A DNA stretch of 64,000 nt, from the NCBI GenBank assembly GCA_018402255.1, contig JAGYIS010000010.1, positions 408,465 to 472,464 of the forward strand, given 5' to 3'. The DNA comes from Marinobacter sp. Lineage in GTDB: Bacteria > Pseudomonadota > Gammaproteobacteria > Pseudomonadales > Oleiphilaceae. Numbering within the stretch: the stretch's first letter is position 1; every line of letters begins with the position of its first letter. The notes beneath the pieces are model-generated. The model made no database searches and was not told where the DNA came from. It saw only the letters and a list, made by a program, of their open reading frames with translations. Shown here piece after piece: positions 30,268-47,492 of this stretch. The position numbers were made by a program, and so were the translations under genes.

Positions 30268-30540
30268 TTAATTCTCGACGACCAGGAAAAACGTCTCGTC
30301 TTCACGAATAAGCCCCAGGTTCATTCGGGCCCGCTCCTCTACCGCCCCCTGCTCATTACGAAGATTCCGCACCTCCGCATAAAGCCGGTCATTACGCCCC
30401 GCCAACCCGGCATTCTCGGCCCGCTGCTCCGCAATCGCCTTCTCCAGTGACCAAACCTGCGCAAAGCTACCCTCCCCGATCCACAGGCGAACCTGCAGCA
30501 GGAGAATCAGCACTACCAGAATGGCCCAAAGCGTTTTCAT
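30268..30540 (-). CDS. ftsB: Cell division protein FtsB
   Basis: FtsB is a small bitopic protein that joins FtsL and FtsQ in the divisome. The 90 residues consist of one membrane helix (about 4-22), a coiled coil (SLEKAIAEQRAENAGLAGRNDRL in heptads, roughly 30-65) and the conserved end ERARMNLGLIREDETFFLVV. The position between eno and ispD is standard. Confidence 0.94.
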   Translation of the reverse strand: MKTLWAILVVLILLLQVRLWIGEGSFAQVWSLEKAIAEQRAENAGLAGRNDRLYAEVRNLRNEQGAVEERARMNLGLIREDETFFLVVEN

Positions 30541-30644
30541 GCAAATCAGCTCAGAAAATAACCAAAATTAAAGTCGGCATCGACGGTCAAGTATAGACCT
30601 TATAGTAGATTAGCAACAAATTCCCGTAAGTCACTGTACAAAAA

Positions 30645-30688
30645 GGCCATCGTTTCCGAATTTTCATCCAGAACGCGATGGCCTTAAC
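30645..30688 (-). terminator. eno terminator
   Basis: A 10 bp stem (AAGGCCATCG with CGATGGCCTT) separated by about 23 bases lies 50-95 bp past the eno stop. On the minus strand it is followed by a short T run, consistent with an intrinsic terminator ahead of ftsB. Confidence 0.7.
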
Positions 30689-30739
30689 ATTTTGTTACCT
30701 GCCAGCTACCACTGGCAGGCCACAAACTACCGCCCGATC

Positions 30740-32062
<1,323 letters not shown>

Positions 32063-32092
32063 CTAAACGGTTCAAGTTGTAAGTTCAGCCTA

Positions 32093-32205
32093 GAGCAGGT
32101 GGGGGATGGCTTTCCGAAACTGTGCGTAGCCATGGATGGCGGAGCCCAAGCGTCACATGGATGTGCCGAAGGAGCGTGTTTCGGAAAGCCATCCCCCACC
32201 TGCTC
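32093..32205 (+). repeat. Palindromic element copy 3 (variant two-hairpin core)
   Basis: Perfect 28 bp inverted arms (32093-32120 and 32178-32205) enclose a 57 bp core with hairpins GCCA-TGGA-TGGC (32129-32140) and CACA-TGGA-TGTG (32154-32165) on the plus strand. The core is diverged from copies 1 and 2 outside the hairpins and AAGCG, and the edge motifs CGTAG and CGAAGG are swapped relative to them. It is between kdsA and eno (both minus), antisense to them in GGA orientation. Confidence 0.85.
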
Positions 32206-32240
32206 GTATTCCCGAACAGGACAAAAACGAACACCGCCAA

Positions 32241-34765
<2,525 letters not shown>

Positions 34766-34805
34766 TCAAGATGGGACGTCAGACTACCAGAAAGCCCCCC
34801 TCTAC

Positions 34806-36143
34806 TCAATCACAATCCCTCTCCACAATCAGCCGCCAGCCGGCGGCAGGGGCGCTTCCCGAGTATTGGCCAGAACACCACAAATCGCCAATGGCAATGA
34901 GCTCACTGGTTCCCGGTTCCTCCCGGTAAACCAGCGGCAGTGCTGCCCTTTCCCACGGAGGCACCCCCTGCTCCTGCAACCAGGTTTTTAACGCACGGGA
35001 GCGCTCACCCTCCGCGAATCGAACCCGTTCGCCACCCTGCCTCGTAGATATTCGTATTGGCGGTGGTGGATTTTCTGGGGTAAGCGCCCGGGTTTCCGCT
35101 ACCAGTTGCAGGCGCCAACACGCCCATTTCAGCCCGGGGCCGGGCAAGAGATCCACTGGCTCCTCAGAGACACGCGCTTGCGGCACCAGATACAGATGTT
35201 CCCGGTAACGCCGCAGACTGAAGCCATCGCCGCGAATTTCAGGCTCCCGATCCTCCCCGGCTTCCAGCATGTCTGCCAGCGCCTGCCCCCAGTCGGAAAT
35301 CGCTGGCACCGGCCAGCGCTGATGGCTGATCCACCAGCGCACCAGATTGCGCTGCTCAGGCCCACTCAGCGCTTTGAATGGTTCAAGCTTTACCCGGCCA
35401 GCATCCCCGCAAACTTGCCACTGCAACTCCGCCAGGCGTTGATTGAGCTGTTCGCTGTCGCGGCAAGCCTCGGCACTGTGAGCCACTCGTTTGAGCAGGT
35501 TCGGCCAACGGCTTTTCAGTCCAGGCAATACCGCATGGCGCAGGTAGTTGCGATCAAAAGCATGACTTTCGTTGCTGGGGTCTTCGGTCCAGCTCAGCCC
35601 AGCAGCACTGGCAACCTCTGCCAGCCGGTCACGACTGATGTTCAGCCAGGGGCGAAACAGCCGGCCCAGGCCTATCGGTCGGGTGCGCGGCATACCCGCC
35701 AGCCCATGTACCCCGGAGCCTCGCAGCAATCTGAACAACACCGTTTCAGCCTGATCATCGCCGTGATGGGCCATCAGCAGCAGGTCATTCTCGCCAAGCT
35801 GGTTTTTGAACACCCGGTAACGGGCACTCCGCGCCGCCGCTTCAAGACCGCTGGCACCGGCTACCCCCACTTCAACTCGCTGCACCACCAATGGCACAGA
35901 CAGTCGCGCACAGGTATCACGACAAAACTGCTCGGTCTGCTCATGGTTGGGTTGAAGCTGATGGTTAATGTGCAAGGCGGTTACGTCAGGATGGCAGGCT
36001 GACACCACGTGCAACAGCAAAGCAGAATCCAGGCCACCACTGAAGGCGACCCAGAGTCGGGAATAATCGGGGAGTGTGCTGACTGGCTCAACAAGATCCC
36101 CAGGCCAGTCAGGGTCCCGGGCGGCGTTACCGCCCGCCTTCAT
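34806..36143 (-). CDS. tilS: tRNA(Ile)-lysidine synthetase
   Basis: TilS converts the wobble cytidine of tRNA-Ile(CAU) to lysidine, an essential decoding step. The 445 residues show the PP-loop SGGLDS (35-40), [27 protein letters not shown], and a C-terminal TilS domain ([20 protein letters not shown]). The ATG at 36143 makes the gene overlap accA by 17 bases; a slightly later start would also keep the PP-loop, so the first 20 residues are less certain. Confidence 0.94.
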   Translation of the reverse strand: MKAGGNAARDPDWPGDLVEPVSTLPDYSRLWVAFSGGLDSALLLHVVSACHPDVTALHINHQLQPNHEQTEQFCRDTCARLSVPLVVQRVEVGVAGASGLEAAARSARYRVFKNQLGENDLLLMAHHGDDQAETVLFRLLRGSGVHGLAGMPRTRPIGLGRLFRPWLNISRDRLAEVASAAGLSWTEDPSNESHAFDRNYLRHAVLPGLKSRWPNLLKRVAHSAEACRDSEQLNQRLAELQWQVCGDAGRVKLEPFKALSGPEQRNLVRWWISHQRWPVPAISDWGQALADMLEAGEDREPEIRGDGFSLRRYREHLYLVPQARVSEEPVDLLPGPGLKWACWRLQLVAETRALTPENPPPPIRISTRQGGERVRFAEGERSRALKTWLQEQGVPPWERAALPLVYREEPGTSELIAIGDLWCSGQYSGSAPAAGWRLIVERDCD

Positions 36144-37080
36144 ACTTGGTCAAACGCTGATAACGGCGCGAAACCAGTTCGTCCTGGGGAAGCCGGCCGA
36201 GTTCAGCCAGGCCTTTGGTGAGTCGCGTTTTCAGCGTTTTGGCCATTTTCTCGGGATTGCGGTGCGCGCCACCCAGAGGCTCTTCAATGATATTGTCTGC
36301 AACGCCCAGCTCTTTCAGCCGCTGAGCGGTCACGCCCATGGCCTCGGCAGCCACAGACGCATATTCCGCGCTCTTCCAGAGAATGGACGCGCAACCTTCC
36401 GGTGAAATGACCGCATAGGTGGAGTACTGCAACATGTTCAGCTGGTCACACACGCCAATGGCCAATGCGCCACCAGAACCACCCTCACCAATCACCGTGG
36501 AAATGATGGGGGTTTTCAACCGCGACATCACCGCCAGGTTAAAGGCAATGGCCTCACTCTGGCCACGCTCTTCGGCGCCAATGCCCGGATAGGCTCCGGG
36601 CGTGTCGATAAAGGTCAGAATCGGCATCTTGAAGCGCTCGGCCATCTCCATCAGGCGTAACGCTTTGCGATAACCCTCAGGGCGCGGCATGCCAAAGTTC
36701 CGCCTGACCTTCTCACGAATTTCCCGGCCTTTCTGGTGACCTATCACCATCACAGGCTGGTTATCCAGGCGGGCGGTACCGCCGATGATGGCCTGATCGT
36801 CCGCGTAACGGCGATCACCATGCAGCTCATCGAAATCTTCAAAGATCAGATCGATGTAATCCTGGGTATAGGGTCTGCGTGGATGCCGCGCAAGCCGCGC
36901 TACGTCCCAGGACTGCAAGTCAGAGAAGATGGTCTCCGTGAGGCTGACGCTCTTCTTCTTGAGGCGGCTGATTTCATCGGTGATGTTGATGTCGGTGTCG
37001 TTGCCCACCATGCGAAGCTCTTCAATCTTGGCTTCCAGGTCGGCGATCGGCTGTTCGAAATCCAGGTAATTAGGGTTCAT
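36127..37080 (-). CDS. accA: Acetyl-CoA carboxylase carboxyltransferase subunit alpha
   Basis: AccA is half of the carboxyltransferase that makes malonyl-CoA, the first step of fatty acid synthesis. The 317 residues match the usual length, starting [19 protein letters not shown] and containing [55 protein letters not shown] and [13 protein letters not shown]. It lies between dnaE and tilS, overlapping tilS, in the conserved dnaE-accA-tilS order. Confidence 0.97.
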   Translation of the reverse strand: MNPNYLDFEQPIADLEAKIEELRMVGNDTDINITDEISRLKKKSVSLTETIFSDLQSWDVARLARHPRRPYTQDYIDLIFEDFDELHGDRRYADDQAIIGGTARLDNQPVMVIGHQKGREIREKVRRNFGMPRPEGYRKALRLMEMAERFKMPILTFIDTPGAYPGIGAEERGQSEAIAFNLAVMSRLKTPIISTVIGEGGSGGALAIGVCDQLNMLQYSTYAVISPEGCASILWKSAEYASVAAEAMGVTAQRLKELGVADNIIEEPLGGAHRNPEKMAKTLKTRLTKGLAELGRLPQDELVSRRYQRLTKYEGGR

Positions 37081-37182
37081 GATGTTCCATCATTTGATTG
37101 CCAGGCGGGATCTAACCCGCCATAACCAGAATTTGGGACAAAGATAGCAGCGCAAATCGCGCAGCTAAAGCGGACATTGGTA

Positions 37183-40665
<3,483 letters not shown>

Positions 40666-40667
40666 GG

Positions 40668-41156
40668 TCAACCGCCGATCAGGGTGCGTAAATCTTCTTC
40701 GGTTTGAGGACCAAAGCGTGTTTCAACCAGTGTGCCCGCCGGGTCCACTACAAACGTCGCCGGCAAGGCCATGGGCACCTTCCAGCCAAATTCTGGCCCC
40801 GGGTCCTGCCCCAGCATAGTGAATTCAATACCCATGCGCTGACCAAGCTCTTCCAGAGCAGGGCCTTCTATGCCATCAAAATTAACGCCCAACACGGCAA
40901 TGTCCGGGGCCTTATCGATATGATTAAGCTCTGGAATCTCTTCCAGGCAGGGCGCACACCATTCTGCCCAATAATTTACCAGCACCCACTGGCCACGGTA
41001 CTCATCCCAATCAACCAGAGTGCCGTTCGAGCGTGCCAGTTCGGTTTTTTCACAACCAGACAGAATCAGCGCCGCAATCAACACGGGCAACAGCAGCCAG
41101 CGTCGCCCAGAAGGGTTGATAATAGATGGAATGGACAGGTGCCGAGGGTACTGCAA
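40668..41156 (-). CDS. TlpA-like thiol-disulfide lipoprotein
   Basis: This membrane-anchored thioredoxin-fold protein has a lipobox (ALILSGC) and the active-site motif WCAPC in [17 protein letters not shown], followed by the cis-proline segment [10 protein letters not shown] infer TTG at 41156 as start, because AGGAGG sits seven bases upstream; the longer ORF from 41252 would run into the divergent yfgD gene. This gives about 162 residues. Likely role: reduction of periplasmic disulfides or support of cytochrome c assembly, not specified further. It is directly upstream of dnaE. Confidence 0.85.
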   Translation of the reverse strand: MQYPRHLSIPSIINPSGRRWLLLPVLIAALILSGCEKTELARSNGTLVDWDEYRGQWVLVNYWAEWCAPCLEEIPELNHIDKAPDIAVLGVNFDGIEGPALEELGQRMGIEFTMLGQDPGPEFGWKVPMALPATFVVDPAGTLVETRFGPQTEEDLRTLIGG

Positions 41157-41219
41157 GGGATATCCTCCTGTTAGACTACGCCCCCTTAAACGGACCGCAA
41201 TCATCACTGTAAACCGGGC

Positions 41220-41579
41220 ATGACCATGACAGAACCAACCCGCATTTTCCACAACCCACGGTGCTCAAAATCACGCCAGACCCTTGAGTTGCTTCAGCAA
41301 CAAGGTATCGAGCCGGAGATTATACGCTACCTTGAGACGCCACCAACAGAGCAGGAACTGTTACAGGTTCTTGATCTTCTTGATTGCGAACCCCGTAAAA
41401 TAATGCGGACAAAAGAAACCGAGTATCGGGAACAAAGCCTGGACAATCCGGAGCTCACCCGGGAGCAGCTGGTCGAGGCCATGGTCAAGACACCCAAACT
41501 GATTGAGCGGCCCATCGTCATTGCCAACGGTAAAGCTGCCATCGGCAGACCCCCCGAGAGTGTCCTCGACATTCTTTAA
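41220..41579 (+). CDS. yfgD: ArsC/YfgD family reductase-like protein
   Basis: This 119-residue thioredoxin-fold protein belongs to the glutaredoxin-dependent arsenate reductase family. The N-terminal FHNPRCSKSRQTLELL carries the catalytic Cys15, and a later KLIERPIVIANGKAAIGRP contains the conserved arginine. No other ars genes are around, and the next genes (wrbA, DUF2069) form the usual yfgD-wrbA context, so I call it YfgD-like rather than a dedicated arsenic-resistance enzyme. The start could be ATG 41220 or 41226. Confidence 0.85.
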   Translation: MTMTEPTRIFHNPRCSKSRQTLELLQQQGIEPEIIRYLETPPTEQELLQVLDLLDCEPRKIMRTKETEYREQSLDNPELTREQLVEAMVKTPKLIERPIVIANGKAAIGRPPESVLDIL

Positions 41580-42206
<627 letters not shown>

Positions 42207-42256
42207 CCGTTTACTGAACCCGACCTCATTGCCCATTCAACTAGCCGGATCACCCT

Positions 42257-42616
42257 ATGCTTCATAATGACAAAGCGAAAACCACAGCCCGACTGACCAT
42301 CGCAATCTACCTGGGCGTCTTGGCTACCCTACTGGCAACCACATTTTACCCGCCTCCCGTAGAGGGGGTGTCAGTTACCCTGATGCTATCCGTCAAACTG
42401 CTGCCGCTGCTGGCCTTTGCCGTTCCGGTTTTTCGGGGCCACAACCGGGGCTACATCTGGATGGCGTTTGTGGTGATCTTCTACTTTACTGAGGCGGTAG
42501 TGTCGGCCTGGCTGACTGAAGGCGCTGTCGGACCCATGATCCTGATGGTACTGACCTTTCTGCTGTTCACCGTCGCTATGGTCCACCTGAAAGTAAACCG
42601 CCCGGTTGCCAACTAA
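42257..42616 (+). CDS. DUF2069 membrane protein
   Basis: This 119-residue inner-membrane protein has four hydrophobic segments and matches DUF2069, a family usually encoded next to wrbA in Pseudomonas and relatives. I see no catalytic motif. Its last 11 bases overlap the longest frame of the following GspE-like gene, but that gene probably starts later. Confidence 0.75.
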   Translation: MLHNDKAKTTARLTIAIYLGVLATLLATTFYPPPVEGVSVTLMLSVKLLPLLAFAVPVFRGHNRGYIWMAFVVIFYFTEAVVSAWLTEGAVGPMILMVLTFLLFTVAMVHLKVNRPVAN

Positions 42617-42644
42617 GGACGCCAAGCACCAGGAGTTGAGCAAA

Positions 42645-44450
42645 ATGGCTGAGTCAACGCACGCTATGCCGCCACCGCCCCACCGGCAAACACTGACCCT
42701 GAGAGATCTGTGTTCTGCGCTGGTGCAGAGCGGCGAAATCAGCCAACAAGACGCCGAAAAAGTACTGACGGCCAATCTTGGCGCTGCTTCCCATAATGGA
42801 CAAACGGCACCCAGGCACCCACTGGAGTTGATTGCCATTGCCGGCATCACCAGCCGGGCTGATGGTCGCACCCTTGATCTGGACCGGCTCACTCATTGGC
42901 TGGCCCGTTGGGCGGGACAGGATTACTACCACATTGACCCGCTGAAAATAGACACCCCGGCCATCGCCCGGGTGATGTCTTACGCCTTCGCCCAGCGGCA
43001 CGGCATCCTGGCGGTTGAAATTGGTAAGGACGAAGTGCTGATTGCCAGCACTGAGCCTTTCAAAAATGAGTGGGAAAGCAACCTTCGCCAGGCCATCCGC
43101 AAAGACATTCGCAGGGTTGTCGCCAACCCGGAAGCCATCCGGCGCTATACCATTGAATTTTACCAGCTGGCCAATTCCGTCAATAAAGCCGGTGGCGGCC
43201 AGAAACCGAGCGCTGCCACCAACCAGAATTTCGAGCAATTACTGGATCTTGGCTCCAATGAAAATCCAGACGCCAATGACCAGCATGTGGTTAAAATTGT
43301 TGACTGGCTGCTGCAGTACGCTTTCGAGCAGCGCGCCTCCGACATTCATATCGAACCCAGGCGCGGCGTCACCCAGGTGCGCTTCCGGATTGATGGCGTG
43401 CTGCATAATGTCTACGAATTTCCCGAACAGGTTGGCGTTGCGGTCACCAGCCGCCTGAAAATTCTGGGTCGGCTGAACGTAGCCGAAAAACGCCGCCCCC
43501 AGGATGGCCGGATCAAAACCCGCAAACCTGATAACAGCGAGGTCGAACTGCGCCTGGCCACCATGCCCACGGCCTTTGGTGAGAAAATGGTGCTGCGGAT
43601 TTTCGATCCGGAGGTATTGCTGAAATCCTTTGAACAGCTGGGCTTCAGCAAAGACGATCGGGAGCGCTGGCAGACCATAACCTCGCGCCCCCACGGCATT
43701 GTTCTGGTCACCGGCCCAACCGGTTCCGGCAAGACCACCACGCTGTATTCCACCCTGAAGCAGCTGGCGACACCGGAGCTGAATATCTGCACCATCGAAG
43801 ACCCTATTGAGATGGTGGAACCGGCGTTCAACCAGATGCAGGTACAGACCAACATAGACCTGACGTTTGCCCAGGGCGTGCGGGCGCTGCTGCGCCAGGA
43901 TCCGGACATCATCATGATCGGCGAGATCCGGGATCTGGAAACCGCCGAGATGGCGGTGCAGGCGGCCCTGACCGGCCACCTGGTGCTCTCAACCCTGCAC
44001 ACCAACGATGCGCCCAGCGCCATCACCCGACTGATGGAGCTGGGCATACCGCCCTATTTGATCCGCGCCACTGTGTTGGGCGTGATGGCACAGCGCCTGG
44101 CGCGCACCCTGTGCCCCCATTGTAAAGAACCCGGCGAGGCAGACGAACAGGCCTGGCAAACCCTGACCCGCCCCTGGAAAGCACCCGCGCCCCGGCAGTT
44201 CTATCACCCGGTCGGCTGCCTGGAATGCCGTAATACCGGCTATCTGGGTCGCGCGGGCGTGTACGAGATCATGACACTGTCAGACAAGCTCACACGACAG
44301 ATCAACGATCACTGTGAACTGGAACAGTTGAGGCTGGATGCCTACAAAGAAGGGATGAAATCACTGCGGCTTGGTGGTGCCCAGAAAGTGGCTTCTGGCC
44401 AGACCACCGTCGAGGAGATACTGCGAGTAACTCCGGAAAGCCAACGCTGA
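42645..44450 (+). CDS. Orphan GspE/PilB-type secretion ATPase
   Basis: This cytoplasmic hexameric-type ATPase is related to those powering type II secretion and type IV pilus assembly. The start at ATG 42645 (AGGAG nine bases upstream) gives about 601 residues. Visible are an N-terminal T2SSE-N-like domain, Walker A GPTGSGKTTTLY, the Asp box ICTIEDPIE, Walker B DIIMIGEIRD, the His box LVLSTLHTNDA and a zinc knuckle CPHC...CLEC. No pil or gsp genes are nearby. It could serve a T2SS/T4P encoded elsewhere; sequence alone does not decide which. Confidence 0.85.
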   Translation: MAESTHAMPPPPHRQTLTLRDLCSALVQSGEISQQDAEKVLTANLGAASHNGQTAPRHPLELIAIAGITSRADGRTLDLDRLTHWLARWAGQDYYHIDPLKIDTPAIARVMSYAFAQRHGILAVEIGKDEVLIASTEPFKNEWESNLRQAIRKDIRRVVANPEAIRRYTIEFYQLANSVNKAGGGQKPSAATNQNFEQLLDLGSNENPDANDQHVVKIVDWLLQYAFEQRASDIHIEPRRGVTQVRFRIDGVLHNVYEFPEQVGVAVTSRLKILGRLNVAEKRRPQDGRIKTRKPDNSEVELRLATMPTAFGEKMVLRIFDPEVLLKSFEQLGFSKDDRERWQTITSRPHGIVLVTGPTGSGKTTTLYSTLKQLATPELNICTIEDPIEMVEPAFNQMQVQTNIDLTFAQGVRALLRQDPDIIMIGEIRDLETAEMAVQAALTGHLVLSTLHTNDAPSAITRLMELGIPPYLIRATVLGVMAQRLARTLCPHCKEPGEADEQAWQTLTRPWKAPAPRQFYHPVGCLECRNTGYLGRAGVYEIMTLSDKLTRQINDHCELEQLRLDAYKEGMKSLRLGGAQKVASGQTTVEEILRVTPESQR

Positions 44451-44458
44451 AACAGCCC

Positions 44459-45520
44459 TCAGCCAGGGCGCATACCACACTGCGCCAGCAAGTCCTGCCA
44501 GTGTCGGGTGTGCTCCATCATGGCCCGGTCAAGTTGCCGCCAGAGACTGACCTCCGCCTGATCCGACAAATGGCGCTGATACCAACGTTCGAAACTCTCC
44601 GGCATCACATCGCGCTGCCGGTCTGCCAGCTCAGCCAACGCCACAATCAACGAATCCCGGGCCCGGCTGACATCGCTCATGTAAGGCTGGATCTCGCCGA
44701 TGTAAATATTGAAGAAGAAATTCCGGACAATCTCCGATTGATTGTTCGGGCGGCTGTTCAGGCACAAAGGGCGCTCTTCCAGCCGCGCTTTTATGGTCGC
44801 GGTGCCCGCATCAAGAGTGGCAGTCAGCAAACGCGCACTGTTTATAATCTGCCCAGCGCGGAATTCGGCCTGCCAGCGCTGATGAATTTGGCCAAGGTCA
44901 TCCAGGGGTACCTCAAACTGCTCCGCTGATAGTGCCGCCACAGTCTGGTTGAGCTGTGCCAGATCCCGGGTCAGTTCAGATACCGGATTGACGTCCGGCG
45001 CCACCGGATAGAAACCCTTGGACAGTGTCAGCAGGCGCTCTACCTCCTCGACACCCCAGGTGGCATTCCACATCGCAATGGGCAGTGTGGTCTGCTTGCT
45101 TTCTATCGCGCTGAGCAATGTCTGCTCAAGTTCTTCATCATCTACCTGAGTGACACACTCTTCAGCCGCCTGAATAAACCGGACTTCATAACGGAGGCGA
45201 TTCAGCGGTTGCATCACCCGGCCCATAACGGAATTTCGTTCTCCGACCACGTACTGCAGTTCACACCCGTAAAGCGACATGAAATCGAGCATGCCCAGCT
45301 CAAGATCCGGCATATCCAACACCCGGTCACGCCGTCGGGGGATGGTTGAGGCTTCAGGAAGGTCAGCGGGGATGGCAACGGGAGGTGTATCAAGTACCCG
45401 GCCTAGCCGTTCAAGGTACTCTTCCATCATGGGCTCGGCTTCATTAAACGGATTGCAGCCCGACAGCATCAGCACGCAGGCGCCCGGAACCAGCCATTGC
45501 AGCGATCGAACTCCGGGCAT
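44459..45520 (-). CDS. DUF3080 lipoprotein
   Basis: This 353-residue lipoprotein has a short signal peptide ending in the lipobox MLSGC (Cys22) and a helical mature part that includes FMSLYGCELQYVVGERNS, typical of DUF3080. Function unknown. It is convergent with the GspE-like gene (8 bp between stops) and follows mtnC after 11 bp, so it may be read from the mtn promoter. Confidence 0.78.
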   Translation of the reverse strand: MPGVRSLQWLVPGACVLMLSGCNPFNEAEPMMEEYLERLGRVLDTPPVAIPADLPEASTIPRRRDRVLDMPDLELGMLDFMSLYGCELQYVVGERNSVMGRVMQPLNRLRYEVRFIQAAEECVTQVDDEELEQTLLSAIESKQTTLPIAMWNATWGVEEVERLLTLSKGFYPVAPDVNPVSELTRDLAQLNQTVAALSAEQFEVPLDDLGQIHQRWQAEFRAGQIINSARLLTATLDAGTATIKARLEERPLCLNSRPNNQSEIVRNFFFNIYIGEIQPYMSDVSRARDSLIVALAELADRQRDVMPESFERWYQRHLSDQAEVSLWRQLDRAMMEHTRHWQDLLAQCGMRPG

Positions 45521-45531
45521 TATAAAACCTC

Positions 45532-46224
45532 CTATCGTTTACGCAGCAGCGCGTCCACCTCCGCAAAGTCCCGCGCAACAGACCGGCCGGTGTCTGGCAA
45601 ATCGCCATCCCGAACCAGCCAGACTGTTTTCAGGCCCGCAGCCTCGGCCGCCTCAAGCTCTGCTTCGATATCGGACAGAAACAAAACAGACGCTGGATCA
45701 ACCCCCAGCTCGTCCAGAATATTACGATAGGACTGCGCTTCTTTTTTGCCGCCGACGGCGGTATCGAAATACCCGGAGAAAAACGGGGTGAAATCACCCT
45801 CGTTGCTGAAACCAAAAATCAGTTTCTGCGCCTTCACCGAGCCTGACGAATATACGAACAATCTCAGCCCCCGATCATGCCAGCGCTGAAGGTAATCCGC
45901 AGCATCGCTATAAAGATGGCCTTTCAGCTCGCCGCTGTGGTAACCCTGCTCCCAGACCATACCCTGCAGTGCCTTGAGCGGTCCTTCTTTGCGATCTTCT
46001 GCAATCCAGCGCTGCAGCACGTCGATCAGCCCCTCCAGGTTCTTACCATCGACGCCACTTTTCTCCGCAACCAGCGCCAACTGCTCTGCGACCGCCGGCG
46101 TGGTGTGGTGGTGAGTACGAACAAACTCCGGCAGATGTTTACTGGCATAGGGAAACAGCACGTCGTGGACAAACGAAATCGAGCTGGTGGTGCCTTCGAT
46201 GTCGGTCAGAACAACACGAATCAT
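45532..46224 (-). CDS. mtnC: Enolase-phosphatase E1 (MtnC)
   Basis: MtnC is a bifunctional HAD-family enzyme of methionine salvage that enolises and dephosphorylates 2,3-diketo-5-methylthiopentyl-1-phosphate. The 230 residues have the HAD motif I in VVLTDIEGTTSSISFV, motif II YSSGSVKAQKL and motif III/IV KKEAQSYRNIL...VLFLSDIEAELEAAEAAG. It is the third gene in a tight mtnB-mtnD-mtnC cluster with four-base overlaps. Confidence 0.95.
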   Translation of the reverse strand: MIRVVLTDIEGTTSSISFVHDVLFPYASKHLPEFVRTHHHTTPAVAEQLALVAEKSGVDGKNLEGLIDVLQRWIAEDRKEGPLKALQGMVWEQGYHSGELKGHLYSDAADYLQRWHDRGLRLFVYSSGSVKAQKLIFGFSNEGDFTPFFSGYFDTAVGGKKEAQSYRNILDELGVDPASVLFLSDIEAELEAAEAAGLKTVWLVRDGDLPDTGRSVARDFAEVDALLRKR

Positions 46225-46781
46225 CCTGCGGCCCCTGCCAGCACTTCATAGCCTGGTAGTCGGGTGGCAATGTCTTCGCCGGTAAAGCTGGCCACCCAGC
46301 CTTCAGGATTGGTGAACAGCCGGATGCAGGTAAACTCAGGCGCCGGGCCCATATCAAACCAGTGGTGCGTGCCATTCGGCACGCTGATCAGGTCATTCTT
46401 CTGGCACATCAGCGCATACACCTGATCGCCAAAGTGCAGATAGAACAGGCCCTGGCCCCGGACAAAGAAGCGGACTTCGTCTTCGCTGTGGGTGTGCTCA
46501 TCCAGAAACTTCTGCCGGAACGCCTCCTTCTGAGGATGATCAGGATTCAGACTGACCACATCCGCAGTTTGAAAACCGCACTCACGCTTTAGCGCCTCAA
46601 CTTCATCGGCGTAGCTCTCCAGTATCTGCTGCTGACTGGCATCGGCCGGCAAATCGCGGGTTGGCCAACGCTCAAAGCGCACACCGTGACTGGCGAGGGT
46701 GTCGCCGATCACTTTCGGATCAGTGGTGACCGTATGAGCTGCCTCTGGCTGGCTCTGATTGAAAATACTCAGGGTGGTCAT
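46221..46781 (-). CDS. mtnD: Acireductone dioxygenase
   Basis: MtnD is a cupin that oxidises acireductone to the methionine precursor ketoacid plus formate (Fe form), or makes carbon monoxide in the Ni form. The 186 residues carry the metal-binding cupin motif HTHSEDEVRFFVRGQG and the later GTHHWFDMG. Overlaps mtnB by four bases upstream and mtnC by four bases downstream. Confidence 0.95.
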   Translation of the reverse strand: MTTLSIFNQSQPEAAHTVTTDPKVIGDTLASHGVRFERWPTRDLPADASQQQILESYADEVEALKRECGFQTADVVSLNPDHPQKEAFRQKFLDEHTHSEDEVRFFVRGQGLFYLHFGDQVYALMCQKNDLISVPNGTHHWFDMGPAPEFTCIRLFTNPEGWVASFTGEDIATRLPGYEVLAGAAG

Positions 46782-47404
46782 GGGCGGACCCTCATGGTTT
46801 CAAGTTCACATTCAAACAGGAATTCGAAGGCTTCCACGTGGCGCAGACAATCCGCCATGGTTTTGCCCCAGGTATAGAGGCCATGGCCACGGATCAGGTA
46901 TCCAGGTTGGTCCGGGCGGGCCTGGAACCACTCACGGGTCTGCTCCGCCAGCGCCGGAATATCCTGGGTATTGTCAAAAACAGGAATGCTGAGGATGCCT
47001 TCATGGGTTTCAACACCGGAAAACGCTTTCTGGAGCTCATACCCTTCAAAATCAAGCGCACTGCCCGGCGAAGCCAAACGGCTCAGAACCGTGGCCTTGA
47101 CCGAATGCGTGTGCAGAACGGCACCGACATTCGGAAAGATCTGATACAGAACCGTATGCAACAGCGTCTCGGCTGAGGATTTACAGTCGCTCTGCACCGC
47201 CTGACCGTTCAGATCCACTACCATCACGTCACCGGCCGTCAACTGGCCCTTGTGACGACCAGATACCGTAATAGCCACATGATCATGGTCAAGTCGTGCG
47301 GAATAATTACTACTGGTCGCTGGCGACCAGCCACGATCGTAAAGAAACCGGCCCGCGTCAACAATCGACTGGGCGGCGGTGGCGTATCGGGTTACATCAA
47401 ACAC
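46778..47404 (-). CDS. mtnB: Methylthioribulose-1-phosphate dehydratase
   Basis: MtnB is a class II aldolase-fold zinc enzyme that dehydrates methylthioribulose 1-phosphate. Zinc ligands are in VLHTHSVKATVLSR and RGHGLYTWGKT, and the N-terminal FLYDRGWSPATSSNYSARL is typical. I prefer GTG 47404 (VFDVTRYATAAQ) with GGGAG nine bases upstream; the longer frame from 47455 adds a proline/arginine-rich extension with no support. mtnA and mtnP/mtnN are not in the window, so the pathway is completed elsewhere. Confidence 0.92.
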   Translation of the reverse strand: MFDVTRYATAAQSIVDAGRFLYDRGWSPATSSNYSARLDHDHVAITVSGRHKGQLTAGDVMVVDLNGQAVQSDCKSSAETLLHTVLYQIFPNVGAVLHTHSVKATVLSRLASPGSALDFEGYELQKAFSGVETHEGILSIPVFDNTQDIPALAEQTREWFQARPDQPGYLIRGHGLYTWGKTMADCLRHVEAFEFLFECELETMRVRP

Positions 47405-47492
47405 ACGCGTTCTCCCGCTGGGTGCGCGCCCTGCCGGGCGCCAAGTGGCCGTCATTATAAGCCTGCCATGGCCCCCGGCAAACCGGTTTGGC

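Noticed and set aside
41220..41579. Part of an arsenic-resistance operon
   Set aside because: No arsR, arsB or acr3 is nearby, and the wrbA/DUF2069 neighbours fit the YfgD context instead.
47405..47492. A SAM-responsive riboswitch ahead of mtnB
   Set aside because: The space upstream of mtnB is short and holds no SAM-I/II-like pairing pattern that I can see.
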